From NCBI RefSeq assembly GCF_003664595.1, contig NZ_QXPZ01000021.1, positions 1 through 64,000 of the forward strand: a stretch of 64,000 nucleotides of DNA. Reading direction: 5' to 3'. The translations under genes and the position numbers were made by a program. The notes below the pieces were generated by a model, which did not search any database, had not been told where the DNA came from, and worked only from the letters and a program-made list of their open reading frames with translations. The DNA comes from Atopobacter sp. AH10. Its GTDB lineage: Bacteria > Bacillota > Bacilli > Lactobacillales > Aerococcaceae. Positions 8,474 through 16,991 of this stretch are shown here, piece by piece. How positions within the stretch are numbered: position 1 is the first letter of the stretch; each line of letters begins with the position of its first letter.

Positions 8474-9361
8474 ATGGAAAGAGAAGTAGAAGAAGCTTAT
8501 ATGCCATTTGGAACAGCCAAGACCTACTATCGTATCGTTCATCCAAATGGGAAGAAGGATCCGCTTATTTTCCTTCATGGAGGGCCGGGATCTACCCATA
8601 ATTATTTTGAGAGTTTTGATGAACTGGCAGAAATAGTAGACAGACCTTTCGTTATGTATGATCAGATTGGTTGTGGCTTATCCGATTATTCTGGAGGACC
8701 GGAACTCTTTAATGCGGAAACGTGGATGAATGAATTAGCTGCCTTAAGGGAGTATTTACATTTGGACAACTGCCATTTATTTGGTCAATCTTGGGGTGGT
8801 ATGTTAGAAATCGCCTATATGATTGAACGGAAGCCTAAAGGGGTGAAGTCAGTTATTTTGTCTTCAACTTTACCAGCTGCACATCTGTGGAAAGAGGAGC
8901 AATTCCGTCGCATCTCTTACTTGAATGAGGAAGATAGAGAAGCTTTTTATCGAGCGGAAAAGACAGGGGACTTTCAAGATCCAGCTTATTTAGAGGCTTT
9001 AGATCGTTTTATGGAAAAGTATTGTGCGTCTGCTCCTAAAAAGGACGATCCAGAGTATATGAGAAGAAAGAAAATAGGTGGGCGTCAAGCTTATGTAGTG
9101 GCTTGGGGAGAAAATGAATGCATGCCAACAGGAACCTTGGCCGGCTTTGATTATACAGAGCGATTAAATGAAATATCTGTGCCGACTTTAATCACTAGTG
9201 GGCAGATGGATCTTTGCTCACCTTTCATTGCGAAAACTATGTTGGATCGTTTGCCAAATGCTCAGTGGGAATTATTCCAATATTCACGCCATATGCCATA
9301 CATAGATGAGAAAGAAAAATATCATGACATATTGTTGAAGTGGTTGGCTCAGTTCGATTAG
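8474..9361 (+). CDS. pip: proline iminopeptidase
   Basis: A 295-residue alpha/beta hydrolase that removes N-terminal proline from peptides in the cytosol, part of peptide use in lactic acid bacteria. It has the oxyanion motif HGGPG (35-39), nucleophile GQSWGG with Ser106, an Asp in SGQMDLC and the catalytic His in SRHMPY. The length fits the short PepI type. The start ATG has AGGGAGGAAG upstream. It forms its own unit between two repeat-filled spacers. Confidence 0.92.
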   Translation: MEREVEEAYMPFGTAKTYYRIVHPNGKKDPLIFLHGGPGSTHNYFESFDELAEIVDRPFVMYDQIGCGLSDYSGGPELFNAETWMNELAALREYLHLDNCHLFGQSWGGMLEIAYMIERKPKGVKSVILSSTLPAAHLWKEEQFRRISYLNEEDREAFYRAEKTGDFQDPAYLEALDRFMEKYCASAPKKDDPEYMRRKKIGGRQAYVVAWGENECMPTGTLAGFDYTERLNEISVPTLITSGQMDLCSPFIAKTMLDRLPNAQWELFQYSRHMPYIDEKEKYHDILLKWLAQFD

Positions 9362-9397
9362 TGAAGATCAATTAAAGCTGAGTGAGTTGATGAGTTT

Positions 9398-9508
9398 GGC
9401 GTATTAGGGAAAAAATAGCTGATTCACCAAAATAAGAGGTAAAAATAGCTGATTCAGCAAACAACAGGTAAAAAAATAGCTGATTCACCAAAATAAGAGG
9501 AATACGCC
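9398..9508. repeat. 30-bp tandem array framed by an inverted pair
   Basis: Three units of AAAATAGCTGATTCACCAAA type begin near 9411, 9441 and 9472 (period 30-31). They are bracketed by GGCGTATT (9398-9405) and its inverted complement AATACGCC (9501-9508), so the array could form the loop of a stem. Confidence 0.8.
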
Positions 9509-9558
9509 TTACTTATCGAGGAAATAGTAAAAAAACAATCCAAAGAAGGAATGAGAGA

Positions 9559-9921
9559 ATGCTTTTAGTAGGCTACAAAAAATGTTCGACCTGCCGTGGA
9601 GTAGAAAAAAGCTTAGAAGCTTTGGGCTTAGACTATAGCTATCGGCCGATTGAAAAAGAAAATCCAAGTGTTGAAGAATTGAAAACTTGGCATGAACAAT
9701 CTGGGTTAGATATAAAAAAATTCTTTAATACATCGGGAATAAAATATCGTGAATTGGGTTTAAAGGACAAGCTTCCAGCTATGACTTTGGAAGAAAAATA
9801 TGACTTGTTGGCCAGTGATGGGATGTTGGTTAAACGTCCTATTCTATTGACTGATCAAGATATTTATGTAGGCCCTCAAGTGAAAAAATACTTGTCTAGT
9901 CTAGAGGAAGAGAAAAAGTAG
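9559..9921 (+). CDS. ArsC/Spx family protein
   Basis: A 120-residue thioredoxin-fold protein of the ArsC/Spx/YusI family. It carries a CSTC motif (Cys9, Cys12) near the N-terminus, the family stretch KKFFNTSGIKYRELGL and the anion-site Arg in VKRPIL. A CxxC pair is Spx-like; the length and FNTSG motif also fit YusI/YffB-type putative reductases, so the function stays open. It is followed by nth after a 72-base gap. Confidence 0.85.
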   Translation: MLLVGYKKCSTCRGVEKSLEALGLDYSYRPIEKENPSVEELKTWHEQSGLDIKKFFNTSGIKYRELGLKDKLPAMTLEEKYDLLASDGMLVKRPILLTDQDIYVGPQVKKYLSSLEEEKK

Positions 9922-9993
9922 ATGTAAAGATGATGAGTATCTAGAAGGGAAAGCTAGACTATCGTATAGGAAATCGTTGAAGGAGGCGATGGA

Positions 9994-10680
9994 GTGGGGA
10001 GAAGATTGTTGAAACAAAGGGAAGTAGAGGCTTTGGTTCGAGCTATGATGAAGCTGTATCCGGCTAGTCGGTCGGAGTTGATGTTTTCGAACCGTTTTGA
10101 GCTCGTCTGCGCAGTAGCCCTAAGTGCTCAGACAACAGATAAGGCTGTCAATTTAGTCACACCTGCTTTATTTTCAGCATACCCAACTCCAGAAGCTATG
10201 AAAGATGCCCCTTTAGAGCATTTGGAAGAACTTTTGAGCACTATTGGACTTTATCGAAATAAGGCCAAACACCTCAAAAAAATGGCACAACAGTTGGTGG
10301 ATGATTTTAATGGACAAGTTCCCGGCAGTCGGGAAGATTTAGTGACTTTGGCTGGCGTGGGAAGAAAGACAGCTAATGTGGTCTTATCTAATGGATTTGG
10401 GGTACCAGCTTTTGCGGTAGATACGCATATTGAACGAGTCTCTAAACGGATGAAATTTGTTCCAGCTTCTAGTACAGTACGACAAGTGGAAGATCGAATG
10501 ACACGTCTTTTACCAGAAGACTTGTGGACAGATGCCCACCATTCTATCTTGCTATTCGGACGATATCAATGTACAGCTAGAAATCATGATCACAAGGCAT
10601 GCTTAAAGCGTTTAGCAGAAGTCTTAAAAGAAAACCCAGATGCAAGTGAAGCAATAGATTATTTAGGGTCGATAGAATAG
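9994..10680 (+). CDS. nth: endonuclease III with degenerate Fe-S ligand set
   Basis: A 228-residue HhH-GPD DNA glycosylase/AP lyase that removes oxidised pyrimidines. The helix-hairpin-helix LAGVGRKTANVVL carries catalytic Lys125 and VDTHI carries Asp143, 18 residues later as in E. coli Nth (K120/D138). The C-terminal [4Fe-4S] motif Cys-X6-Cys-X2-Cys-X5-Cys is broken: Cys193 and Cys203 remain, but the second ligand is His200 and the fourth is Glu209. Catalysis should persist while the cluster is probably lost. The start is GTG with AGGAGG 7 bases upstream. Confidence 0.93.
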   Translation: MGRRLLKQREVEALVRAMMKLYPASRSELMFSNRFELVCAVALSAQTTDKAVNLVTPALFSAYPTPEAMKDAPLEHLEELLSTIGLYRNKAKHLKKMAQQLVDDFNGQVPGSREDLVTLAGVGRKTANVVLSNGFGVPAFAVDTHIERVSKRMKFVPASSTVRQVEDRMTRLLPEDLWTDAHHSILLFGRYQCTARNHDHKACLKRLAEVLKENPDASEAIDYLGSIE

Positions 10681-10717
10681 AAGAAAGGGTAGGGAACTAA
10701 TCTTTCTTAAATGAGCA

Positions 10718-10763
10718 AAGCACATCATCGCTACTATTTTAGTAGGATAGATGTGCTTTTTTT
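10718..10763 (+). terminator. terminator after nth
   Basis: The stem AAGCACAT / ATGTGCTT with further pairing inside, followed by seven T. Confidence 0.85.
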
Positions 10764-10951
10764 GTTGATTTTTAGCCTGAATTCCCGGAACAAGGTGTTT
10801 CAAGGCATAACGATTAGAATATGTTTTTGAGGGATGAGGAAGTTGCATATATTTTAATCACTAGCATATAGTGGGAATTTACACCGTTAGATGGATCTGA
10901 CAGGAGCTATGTAGGGAAGATCCGAGAGTAAATAAATTTTATGATACATTC
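10764..10951. other. spacer
   Basis: No gene, hairpin or repeat was seen here beyond the promoter at its right end. Confidence 0.4.
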
Positions 10952-10981
10952 TTGACTGTATTGAAAACCACATGCTATAAT
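10952..10981 (+). promoter_or_regulatory. promoter of the peptide/ABC operon
   Basis: TTGACT (10952-10957) and TATAAT (10976-10981) with an 18-base spacer, about 70 bases before the 18-codon gene. Confidence 0.7.
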
Positions 10982-11051
10982 AAATGACAAAATTTATTCT
11001 TTTAAGAATATTTATATAAGTTTTAAATTTGTAGAAAAGAGGAGACTGAAG

Positions 11052-11108
11052 ATGAAAAAATCAGTTAAAAATATAGGAAAGCAGCTGTGGCAGCCTGGTA
11101 AAGAATAA
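11052..11108 (+). CDS. 18-residue cationic peptide, first gene of ABC operon
   Basis: The complete product is MKKSVKNIGKQLWQPGKE: five Lys, one Glu, one Trp, no Cys, no leader and no double-Gly site. The ATG has AGAGGAG 7 bases upstream, as good as any site in the window, and the stop TAA overlaps the next gene's ribosome site (TAAGGAG), so translation is probably coupled. It could be a leaderless secreted peptide (bacteriocin, toxin or signal) handled by the following ABC genes. A regulatory leader peptide is the other option. I know no family for it. Confidence 0.65.
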   Translation: MKKSVKNIGKQLWQPGKE

Positions 11109-11118
11109 GGAGAAAAAC

Positions 11119-12258
11119 ATGAGATGGCGGGATTGTTTAGCTATTAGGATGGCGTCTTCGTCCAGAAAAATGGCAGGAAGTCCATTTTTATTAACAATAT
11201 ATACTTTATTAGCATCCTGTATTTTTTCTTTTTTTTCTATAGTTGTACAATTCAGTAATTATACATTTACTTTATTGATCAATTCGCTAGTGTTATATCT
11301 CATTGTTTTATATAATCAACCGTTCATCACAAGAGAATTTAATAACACTCGCTTTTTAACGTATTGTACAAATCCGTTTGTACGATTAAGATTACTTTTT
11401 GTTCTTGTCGCTGACAATAATCCGATTGCCTACTTGTTGCCAGTGTATTTATTGATCAATAGTTTGTTTAATTTTTTTGATCCATATAAAATTTTCTTAC
11501 TCATGTATTCACTGAGTATCATATGTCATTGCTTGATTGTACAACAAATTGTCCGTGAAAGGCAAAGAATTGCTTGCTTATTAGCGTTAAGCTGTATACT
11601 CATTATAAGCTTTTATGAAATTAAAATAGTTCCACTATTGTTTTTGTTGAATCTTGGCCTACTATATTTTGTGTTGATGAAGTATGTTCAGTTGCCTATA
11701 ACAATAGATAGGCAACTGAATAATAAAATAGTCCATTCTAGTAGCTCTTACAGTGGAATTTTTTTTATTTATAAAGTGGTAGCGAAGCAAATATATAGGG
11801 GTAGCTATAAAATTGTTTTCTTTATTGTACTGAGTTTTCTTTTGGGAGTGCTAGTTAGTAGATTTCTTGCTAATGATTTTACAAGCATTTTTTTATATAA
11901 TGCTATGTTAGAATTCGAATTGCAAATGGATGAAAAATATAAATATCTTTATAAGTTCCTTCCAAAGTTTTATTTTTTAAATAATGGGCAGCTCAGTTTT
12001 TTTGAACGCTACATCTTATCGTATAACTTTATTTCTGCTGTAAAAATTGCTCTGTGCATGATTGCTTTCGGTCTAGGGACGAATGTTAGTGTGTATAAAT
12101 TGCTTATCTATGTAGCCTTGTTAGGACTACTGAGCATTACTTACTTTAAAATGGAAGAAAAAATGTATAGCAAAAAGAAGAAAATAAACAACTTAATCGT
12201 TCAATATAGTGTCTTTACATTGCTATCTAGTACGCTTCTATTGATTAACCTTTTATAA
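11119..12258 (+). CDS. polytopic membrane protein, putative ABC permease
   Basis: A 379-residue protein with about 9-10 hydrophobic segments, a basic N-terminus (MRWRDCLAIRMASSSRKM) and Lys-rich ends of loops. A central cytoplasmic part (about 185-235) and an extracellular-type loop (about 265-315, LEFELQMDEKYKYLYKFLPKF) interrupt the membrane spans. It resembles the variable permeases of peptide export or bacteriocin immunity ABC systems in length and layout, but I recognise no named family. Base composition is clearly more AT-rich than in the flanking genes. The start overlaps the ribosome site placed in the stop of the 18-codon gene. Confidence 0.8.
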   Translation: MRWRDCLAIRMASSSRKMAGSPFLLTIYTLLASCIFSFFSIVVQFSNYTFTLLINSLVLYLIVLYNQPFITREFNNTRFLTYCTNPFVRLRLLFVLVADNNPIAYLLPVYLLINSLFNFFDPYKIFLLMYSLSIICHCLIVQQIVRERQRIACLLALSCILIISFYEIKIVPLLFLLNLGLLYFVLMKYVQLPITIDRQLNNKIVHSSSSYSGIFFIYKVVAKQIYRGSYKIVFFIVLSFLLGVLVSRFLANDFTSIFLYNAMLEFELQMDEKYKYLYKFLPKFYFLNNGQLSFFERYILSYNFISAVKIALCMIAFGLGTNVSVYKLLIYVALLGLLSITYFKMEEKMYSKKKKINNLIVQYSVFTLLSSTLLLINLL

Positions 12259-12273
12259 AGGAGATTTTCTGCC

Positions 12274-12378
12274 ATGAAAATTTCGATTAGAAAATATGGC
12301 TTATGGTTAATGGTATGGACTCTCCTTTTAGTTTGTTACTTGTTATTTCTGCGGTTATTGAAGGTGGTATATAAATGA
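12274..12378 (+). CDS. 34-residue single-span membrane peptide
   Basis: A short gene with AAAGGAG upstream whose TGA overlaps the ATG of the ABC ATPase (ATGA). The product has a basic N-terminus (MKISIRKYG), one hydrophobic span (about residues 9-29, LWLMVWTLLLVCYLLFL) and a basic tail (RLLKVVYK). It could be a small subunit of the transporter, an immunity peptide or a membrane-active peptide. Its position and coupling argue that it is real. Confidence 0.65.
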   Translation: MKISIRKYGLWLMVWTLLLVCYLLFLRLLKVVYK

Positions 12379-12977
12379 ATTTGATTCAAGTGTCTAATTT
12401 CTATCAAGATATTAGTGACCAATTTGCTCTTAATTGTAAACACCTTAAAATTGAACCAGCAGTCTATCAATTTAAAGGAGAAAATGGTTCAGGCAAGAGT
12501 ATTTTTTTAAAATACTTGGCTAAGTTAATTCCTGAAAAACACTCAATGATTCAAAATAATTGTCAAAGGATCTTATATTTAACCAATGAAGAAATAGCAT
12601 TACCTAACTTAACGGTCAGAGAAAATCTTCAATTAAATCATTTTATTTTTAAAATAAGAGAGGAAATACGTACAGATTTAATTCCAGAAGAGCATCTATC
12701 CTTATTATGTAAAAATGCCTCATTGGGAACTAGGCAGAAAATAGGCCTTAGTTTGGCTTTGGTTGAAAATTTCTGGGATTTGATCGTCTTGGATGAAGCG
12801 TTTTCCAATCTAGATTCAGATGCTTTAGAAACATTTTTGTTAGCTATTGAGAAACGGGGCCATGAAGGGACAATTGTTTTATTTGTGGAACATCAAATCA
12901 ATTTTTCTAGTTATAGTTTCTTTAAAGGCTTAAAAGTCATTCGAATGATGCAGGGGGAAATTGATGAAGAAATGTAA
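12375..12977 (+). CDS. short ABC transporter ATPase
   Basis: A 200-residue nucleotide-binding protein with Walker A GENGSGKS (36-43), a degenerate signature SLGTRQKIGLSLAL, Walker B DLIVLDEAF and an H-loop His in FVEHQ. The SLGTRQ signature and short length are typical of ATPases of bacteriocin export and immunity systems. It should energise the membrane proteins on either side. It overlaps both its neighbours, which indicates one translationally coupled unit. Confidence 0.92.
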   Translation: MNLIQVSNFYQDISDQFALNCKHLKIEPAVYQFKGENGSGKSIFLKYLAKLIPEKHSMIQNNCQRILYLTNEEIALPNLTVRENLQLNHFIFKIREEIRTDLIPEEHLSLLCKNASLGTRQKIGLSLALVENFWDLIVLDEAFSNLDSDALETFLLAIEKRGHEGTIVLFVEHQINFSSYSFFKGLKVIRMMQGEIDEEM

Positions 12978-13452
12978 ATTAATTTATCTGGTATTTGCTA
13001 GTTACCTCACTAGTTTTTTGCTGTTAGTTTTTGAATATATTAACTCTCATACAACTTTAAAACTTCAACTCAATTTTGTTCAGAAAGAATTAGGAATTTC
13101 ATCCACTAAACTCTCCCTGTTAGTTTTTCTTATTGCTACTATATATTCAATTATTGCTTTGTTGTTGTACTATAAAGTAGGTGAATTTTTTGCTCTTAAA
13201 TGCGATAATATAAAAAACTATAATAGCGAGCAACTTATCGTTTCTATAATGATTAGTGAAACTGTATGTTACGTTACTAGTTTATTTCTTATTCGACACA
13301 TTGATATAAATAGCATACGATTAATTATTCCGACATTGGGGCTAATCATCTTAGCTACCTTATTGAATAAAAAATATTCTTTTAAGTTTGTCCTAACAGT
13401 TCTATTGGTTCGTTTTTTATTTTATCTAAGTAATCTACTTGTTGTGGTCTAA
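12964..13452 (+). CDS. small membrane protein of the ABC operon
   Basis: A 162-residue protein with four or five predicted membrane spans (about 5-25, 48-70, 85-105, 115-133, 138-160) and no recognisable motif. The ATG lies inside the end of the ATPase gene with GGGGGA about 5 bases upstream. It is probably the second membrane half or an accessory subunit of the transporter. Confidence 0.75.
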   Translation: MKKCKLIYLVFASYLTSFLLLVFEYINSHTTLKLQLNFVQKELGISSTKLSLLVFLIATIYSIIALLLYYKVGEFFALKCDNIKNYNSEQLIVSIMISETVCYVTSLFLIRHIDINSIRLIIPTLGLIILATLLNKKYSFKFVLTVLLVRFLFYLSNLLVVV

Positions 13453-13476
13453 GCTACTAATATAGAGGGAGATAAA

Positions 13477-13980
13477 ATGAAAAAGACTAAAATACTTATA
13501 GGTATGATGATATTATCATGGATAGTCTTAAGCTATCGTTTTTATGAAGCTTTTTTAAAAAAAGTAAAGTTAATGGATATACCGTCTACAGGGGATCATT
13601 TAATCGATTCAATGCTCAATGAAAGTAATCATTTTTCCTATCAACAAGCTTTATTTCAGCAAAATTCGAGCAATAAATTACTATTGATATTTCTGTTCCT
13701 TCTACTAGCAGTAAGCTTCTTTTCCTATATAAAAAATAAATTTGTGTTTGCTCACATATTTTATATCGGGTATATCGTGTTGAATTTCATTAAAGAGATT
13801 TATAAACTCTATCATACTGATCGGCTGATTGTAGATTTAAGTTTATCTGATGCGAAGGATTTTGCGAGTATAAGTCTAAATTTCAGCCTCCACTTCACTT
13901 TTTTTATAGGGATTGTTTATTTAGGGATGACTTTTTATAGTTTATATAAAACACATACATATTCTCTTTGTGGCAGTTAA
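13477..13980 (+). CDS. membrane protein of the ABC operon
   Basis: A 167-residue protein with an N-terminal span (6-24), an exposed polar stretch (33-64, MDIPSTGDHLIDSMLNESNHF) and three further spans (68-86, 88-110, 133-158). It is not recognised. RBS GAGGGAG precedes the ATG. As the last gene of the operon it could be an accessory or immunity protein. The operon terminator lies at 14231. Confidence 0.72.
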   Translation: MKKTKILIGMMILSWIVLSYRFYEAFLKKVKLMDIPSTGDHLIDSMLNESNHFSYQQALFQQNSSNKLLLIFLFLLLAVSFFSYIKNKFVFAHIFYIGYIVLNFIKEIYKLYHTDRLIVDLSLSDAKDFASISLNFSLHFTFFIGIVYLGMTFYSLYKTHTYSLCGS

Positions 13981-14230
13981 AATCACATGGGCATACGTCT
14001 TAAAAATGTCATCTTGCTAAGAACGAATGGCTTTAGCTAAAGTGCCTTAGGAGAATTATAGCCTATGTCCTAAAATTCTTTACGAGTCGCTAAAGATAAT
14101 TGGATAAACTAAAAAGCCTAAGAAGACTCTTAGCCAACGCCATTTAAGGCAAGTGGCACTTCTTATGAGCAGGGCTTATTTTCTAAATCATTTGTACAGT
14201 TCATCAAGAAATAAAATAGTTCTATAAAAA
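13981..14230. other. spacer after the ABC operon
   Basis: No open frame with a ribosome site is visible. The composition returns to that of the rest of the window. Confidence 0.35.
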
Positions 14231-14277
14231 GACCTAGAATTTGGTAAGCATAACTTGCCAGATCCTGGGTCTTTTTT
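14231..14277 (+). terminator. terminator of the peptide/ABC operon
   Basis: An 18-base arm GACCTAGAATTTGGTAAG pairs with CTTGCCAGATCCTGGGTC using a few wobble positions and is followed by six T. Confidence 0.85.
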
Positions 14278-14323
14278 GTTATAGCTAAGAGATAGCTATT
14301 GGTGAGAAAAGTAAAAGAGGCGA

Positions 14324-14339
14324 ATGCTAACGTTTGCAT
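14324..14339 (-). promoter_or_regulatory. cre site (CcpA)
   Basis: On the minus strand ATGCAAACGTTAGCAT matches the catabolite-response consensus WTGNAANCGNWNNCAW at every defined base. It lies about 130 bases before the PTS regulator gene, so glucose repression of the PTS locus is expected. Confidence 0.8.
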
Positions 14340-14388
14340 TAAAGGGGGCTTACAGTAAAATAGAGGGCAAAGAAATAGTATGAAGAAC

Positions 14389-14412
14389 TAATGGCCATTG
14401 CAATGGCCATTA
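14389..14412. promoter_or_regulatory. 24-bp perfect palindrome, possible operator
   Basis: The half-site TAATGGCCATTG is followed directly by its exact inverse. With no loop it is better read as a protein binding site than as an RNA hairpin. It sits 59 bases before the regulator start. Confidence 0.6.
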
Positions 14413-14470
14413 ATTAGTGAAAACCTTATCATTTTTTAAGTTAGAATATGATTAATAGGAGGAGAGGAAA

Positions 14471-15952
14471 TTGGATCATCAAGATAAACGACTCCATAAG
14501 CTCTTATTCATTTTAGCCGAACAGAGAGATTACATGACAGCTGACGATTTAAGTCATCTGATGAATGTCTCGAAGAAAAGCATTTATAGGGCGATTAAAA
14601 CCATTAATGAAACGAGTGTTGATCGGCCTCTGATTGTTTCTGAAAGGGGCAAGGGCTATAAGTTAGATTACGATGTTTATATGACCCAAGAAGGGGTGGA
14701 TCAGCAAGATATGATGGATCCACAAACTCGTCAAACTCGAGTGATGGAAACCTTATTATTGTGTTCCCCTCAAGCTGTGAAAGTCTCTGATCTTTACTCT
14801 ACTTTTTATGTTAGTGATTCAACCATTAATTTGGACGAAAAAATGATTTCTGAAAACTTAAGATCCTTTGATTTGAAACTTTTGAGGCAGAACAAACGTT
14901 TAGCCATTATTGGCAAGGAAATGAATGTTAGAAGAGCCCTATTAGAGATGATTCAACCCTTAGAGGTTATGGATATGGAAGAATTTTCTTTATCAAATCA
15001 TTTTAACAAGTATGATGCTTTATTCGTTTCGGATAGACTTCGTGAAATTGAGCGCTATATGGGGTCGCTTATTCCCTATCCTTATAACATCAACATATTT
15101 TCTCACTTATATATTTTGATTGCCAGAAGTAGAAGAGGGCAGACGGAAGATGACGATCAAGAATTAGATCAGATGGTGGAAGAGGCAAACTTTTCGAATG
15201 AGAGATATCTGCATATTGCAGAATCCATTATTCAAACTACCGAAAATTATCTCCATAGAAGTTTAAGTAAACGTGAAGTTCTCTATCTGTATCAATACTT
15301 GATTTCATCTCGCTTGTCAAAGGATCCTGATCCTACAATAGTTTATTCTGAAGAATTGCGGGAAATGACCAATGATTTAATTAAACGAATGGGCGAAAAA
15401 TTGCATCGCCATTTCAATGATACTAAGTTAGTAGTGGATTTGATCCAACATATGAAACCCTTGAGGAATCGTTTAGTAAATGGGATACGGATTCACAATC
15501 CTTTATTAGGGCAGATTCAAGTGGCCTATCCAGATATTTTTAAATGCCTACAGGAAGTTATAGAAGAAATAAGGATGATATACCATCTGCCAGAAATTAC
15601 AGCAGATGAAATTGGCTTTTTGACGGTTTATTTTGCGAGGGCAGTTGAAACAAGTGTTCAAGCTATTCGAACGATTGTGATGTGTACAACAGGGCTAGGG
15701 ACATCAGAATTGATTCGGGTGAAAGTTAAAAAGAAATTTCCTGAATTAGAAGTTATAAGGGTAGTTTCTCGCTATGAAATAGACCAAATTTTAGAAGAAA
15801 TGTCCGATATTGAATTGGTCTTAACCACGATTGCTTATTCTCCTAAAATTGCCATACCGACATTACTTATATCAGCCATGTTAACAACGAAAGATTGTAT
15901 GAGGATTCAAGAGATGATAGATGCTTTAACGAAAGAAGGACGTAGGGAGTGA
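14471..15952 (+). CDS. PRD-domain PTS regulator (BglG/MtlR type)
   Basis: A 493-residue activator or antiterminator-like protein: N-terminal winged HTH (about 8-60, DLSHLMNVSKKSIYRAI), a second HTH region (about 88-140), two PTS regulation domains (about 180-290 and 300-400, with the phosphorylatable His in ERYLHIAES and HRHFNDTK contexts) and a C-terminal EIIB-like domain beginning at VMCTTGLGTSE (Cys about 404). The EIIA function is on the separate next gene. It should control the Gat-type PTS genes downstream in response to PTS phosphorylation. The start is TTG after AGGAGGAGAGG. Confidence 0.9.
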   Translation: MDHQDKRLHKLLFILAEQRDYMTADDLSHLMNVSKKSIYRAIKTINETSVDRPLIVSERGKGYKLDYDVYMTQEGVDQQDMMDPQTRQTRVMETLLLCSPQAVKVSDLYSTFYVSDSTINLDEKMISENLRSFDLKLLRQNKRLAIIGKEMNVRRALLEMIQPLEVMDMEEFSLSNHFNKYDALFVSDRLREIERYMGSLIPYPYNINIFSHLYILIARSRRGQTEDDDQELDQMVEEANFSNERYLHIAESIIQTTENYLHRSLSKREVLYLYQYLISSRLSKDPDPTIVYSEELREMTNDLIKRMGEKLHRHFNDTKLVVDLIQHMKPLRNRLVNGIRIHNPLLGQIQVAYPDIFKCLQEVIEEIRMIYHLPEITADEIGFLTVYFARAVETSVQAIRTIVMCTTGLGTSELIRVKVKKKFPELEVIRVVSRYEIDQILEEMSDIELVLTTIAYSPKIAIPTLLISAMLTTKDCMRIQEMIDALTKEGRRE

Positions 15953-16395
15953 TGAAAGGCTTAGATTATTTTTATGTAGACCACTTAAAGGATAGATTGG
16001 CTTATTGTAACTTTGCGTTTCAAACGATGAAAAAATATTTGCCCAGTCAATTTAGTCAAGAAGATTGGATAGCTGAGTTGGATAGAAGAGAAAATCTAGG
16101 AAATTTTCAGATAGGTCGACATACTCTACTCCCTCATATTGAAGTGGAGGGAATAGAGAGGTCTCGTATCAATCTACTCCTTTTACAAAAGCCACTCATG
16201 TGGAGCGAGGACATACAGGATGTTTATCTAATAGTTACCTTTTTAGTGAAGAAAGATGGACGAGATCTTGGACGTAGAGATCTTCTGCGTATGATCAATT
16301 GGTTAGCTGAGGAGGAAATCGAATCAGATGTCTTGGCCTTACGAAATGTTGAAGAATTAGAGGCCTATCTATCTCAAGTTTTTGATGAAGGTTAA
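15952..16395 (+). CDS. regulatory EIIA-like PTS protein (fructose/mannitol type)
   Basis: A 147-residue PTS EIIA type 2 domain with the conserved phosphohistidine context GRHTLLPHIE (His about 59). Its ATG shares one base with the TGA of the PRD regulator, so both are translated together. A full EIIA for the transporter is encoded downstream, so this copy may signal to the regulator and stand in for the EIIA domain fused to the end of related MtlR-type regulators. That role is inferred from position. Confidence 0.82.
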   Translation: MKGLDYFYVDHLKDRLAYCNFAFQTMKKYLPSQFSQEDWIAELDRRENLGNFQIGRHTLLPHIEVEGIERSRINLLLLQKPLMWSEDIQDVYLIVTFLVKKDGRDLGRRDLLRMINWLAEEEIESDVLALRNVEELEAYLSQVFDEG

Positions 16396-16452
16396 TTATT
16401 TGACAGAGAATGTAACATTGCTAGGAAAAGTTTAACGAAAGGAGGATAGAAA

Positions 16453-16977
16453 ATGGAATTATATAAAAGTTATGGTCGAGTGGTTACAGCAAAGGGAAAG
16501 GTTAGCTACCATGATATTACTGAGGAAGTCAGAGAAATAGTAGATAAAAGTGGGATAAAAGAAGGGCTTATAACGATTTTAACATCTCATACCACTTGTT
16601 CTATCTTTCTAGAAGAATTTGCTCATGATCAAAATGAAGATGGTGATGATTTTCTCCAAGCGGATTTAAATCGTGTCTTGGATCGCCTCATACCGATGCA
16701 TAGTCGGTCTTATCAATATCAATATCCAGGGCCAAAACATTTAGCTGCCGTGCGCTCTTGGCCGAATCATCAGGCTTATTTACCACATGATGAGATCAGT
16801 GATTTATTTAATGGCGATGGTCATCTAAGAGCGACCTTGCTAGGGTCAAGTGTAAACCTGGATCTGAAAGATGGGAAACTAGGGCTCGGAAAAACGGGAT
16901 ATGTGTATTTTGTCGATTTTGATCAAACAAGAGAAAGAGAGCGCCATTATTGTGTGATCATTATTGGGGAAAAATAA
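16453..16977 (+). CDS. YjbQ family protein
   Basis: A 174-residue member of the YjbQ/UPF0047 family, with the central motifs SHTTCSIFLEE, NEDGDDFLQADL, a HLRATLLGSS stretch and KLGLGKTGYVYFVDFD. Some members have weak thiamine-phosphate synthase activity in vitro; the in vivo role is unknown. Its insertion between a PTS regulator and an aldolase suggests work on a phosphorylated intermediate of this pathway. AAAGGAGG precedes the ATG. Confidence 0.88.
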   Translation: MELYKSYGRVVTAKGKVSYHDITEEVREIVDKSGIKEGLITILTSHTTCSIFLEEFAHDQNEDGDDFLQADLNRVLDRLIPMHSRSYQYQYPGPKHLAAVRSWPNHQAYLPHDEISDLFNGDGHLRATLLGSSVNLDLKDGKLGLGKTGYVYFVDFDQTRERERHYCVIIIGEK

Positions 16978-16991
16978 TGGAGGTTTAAAGC

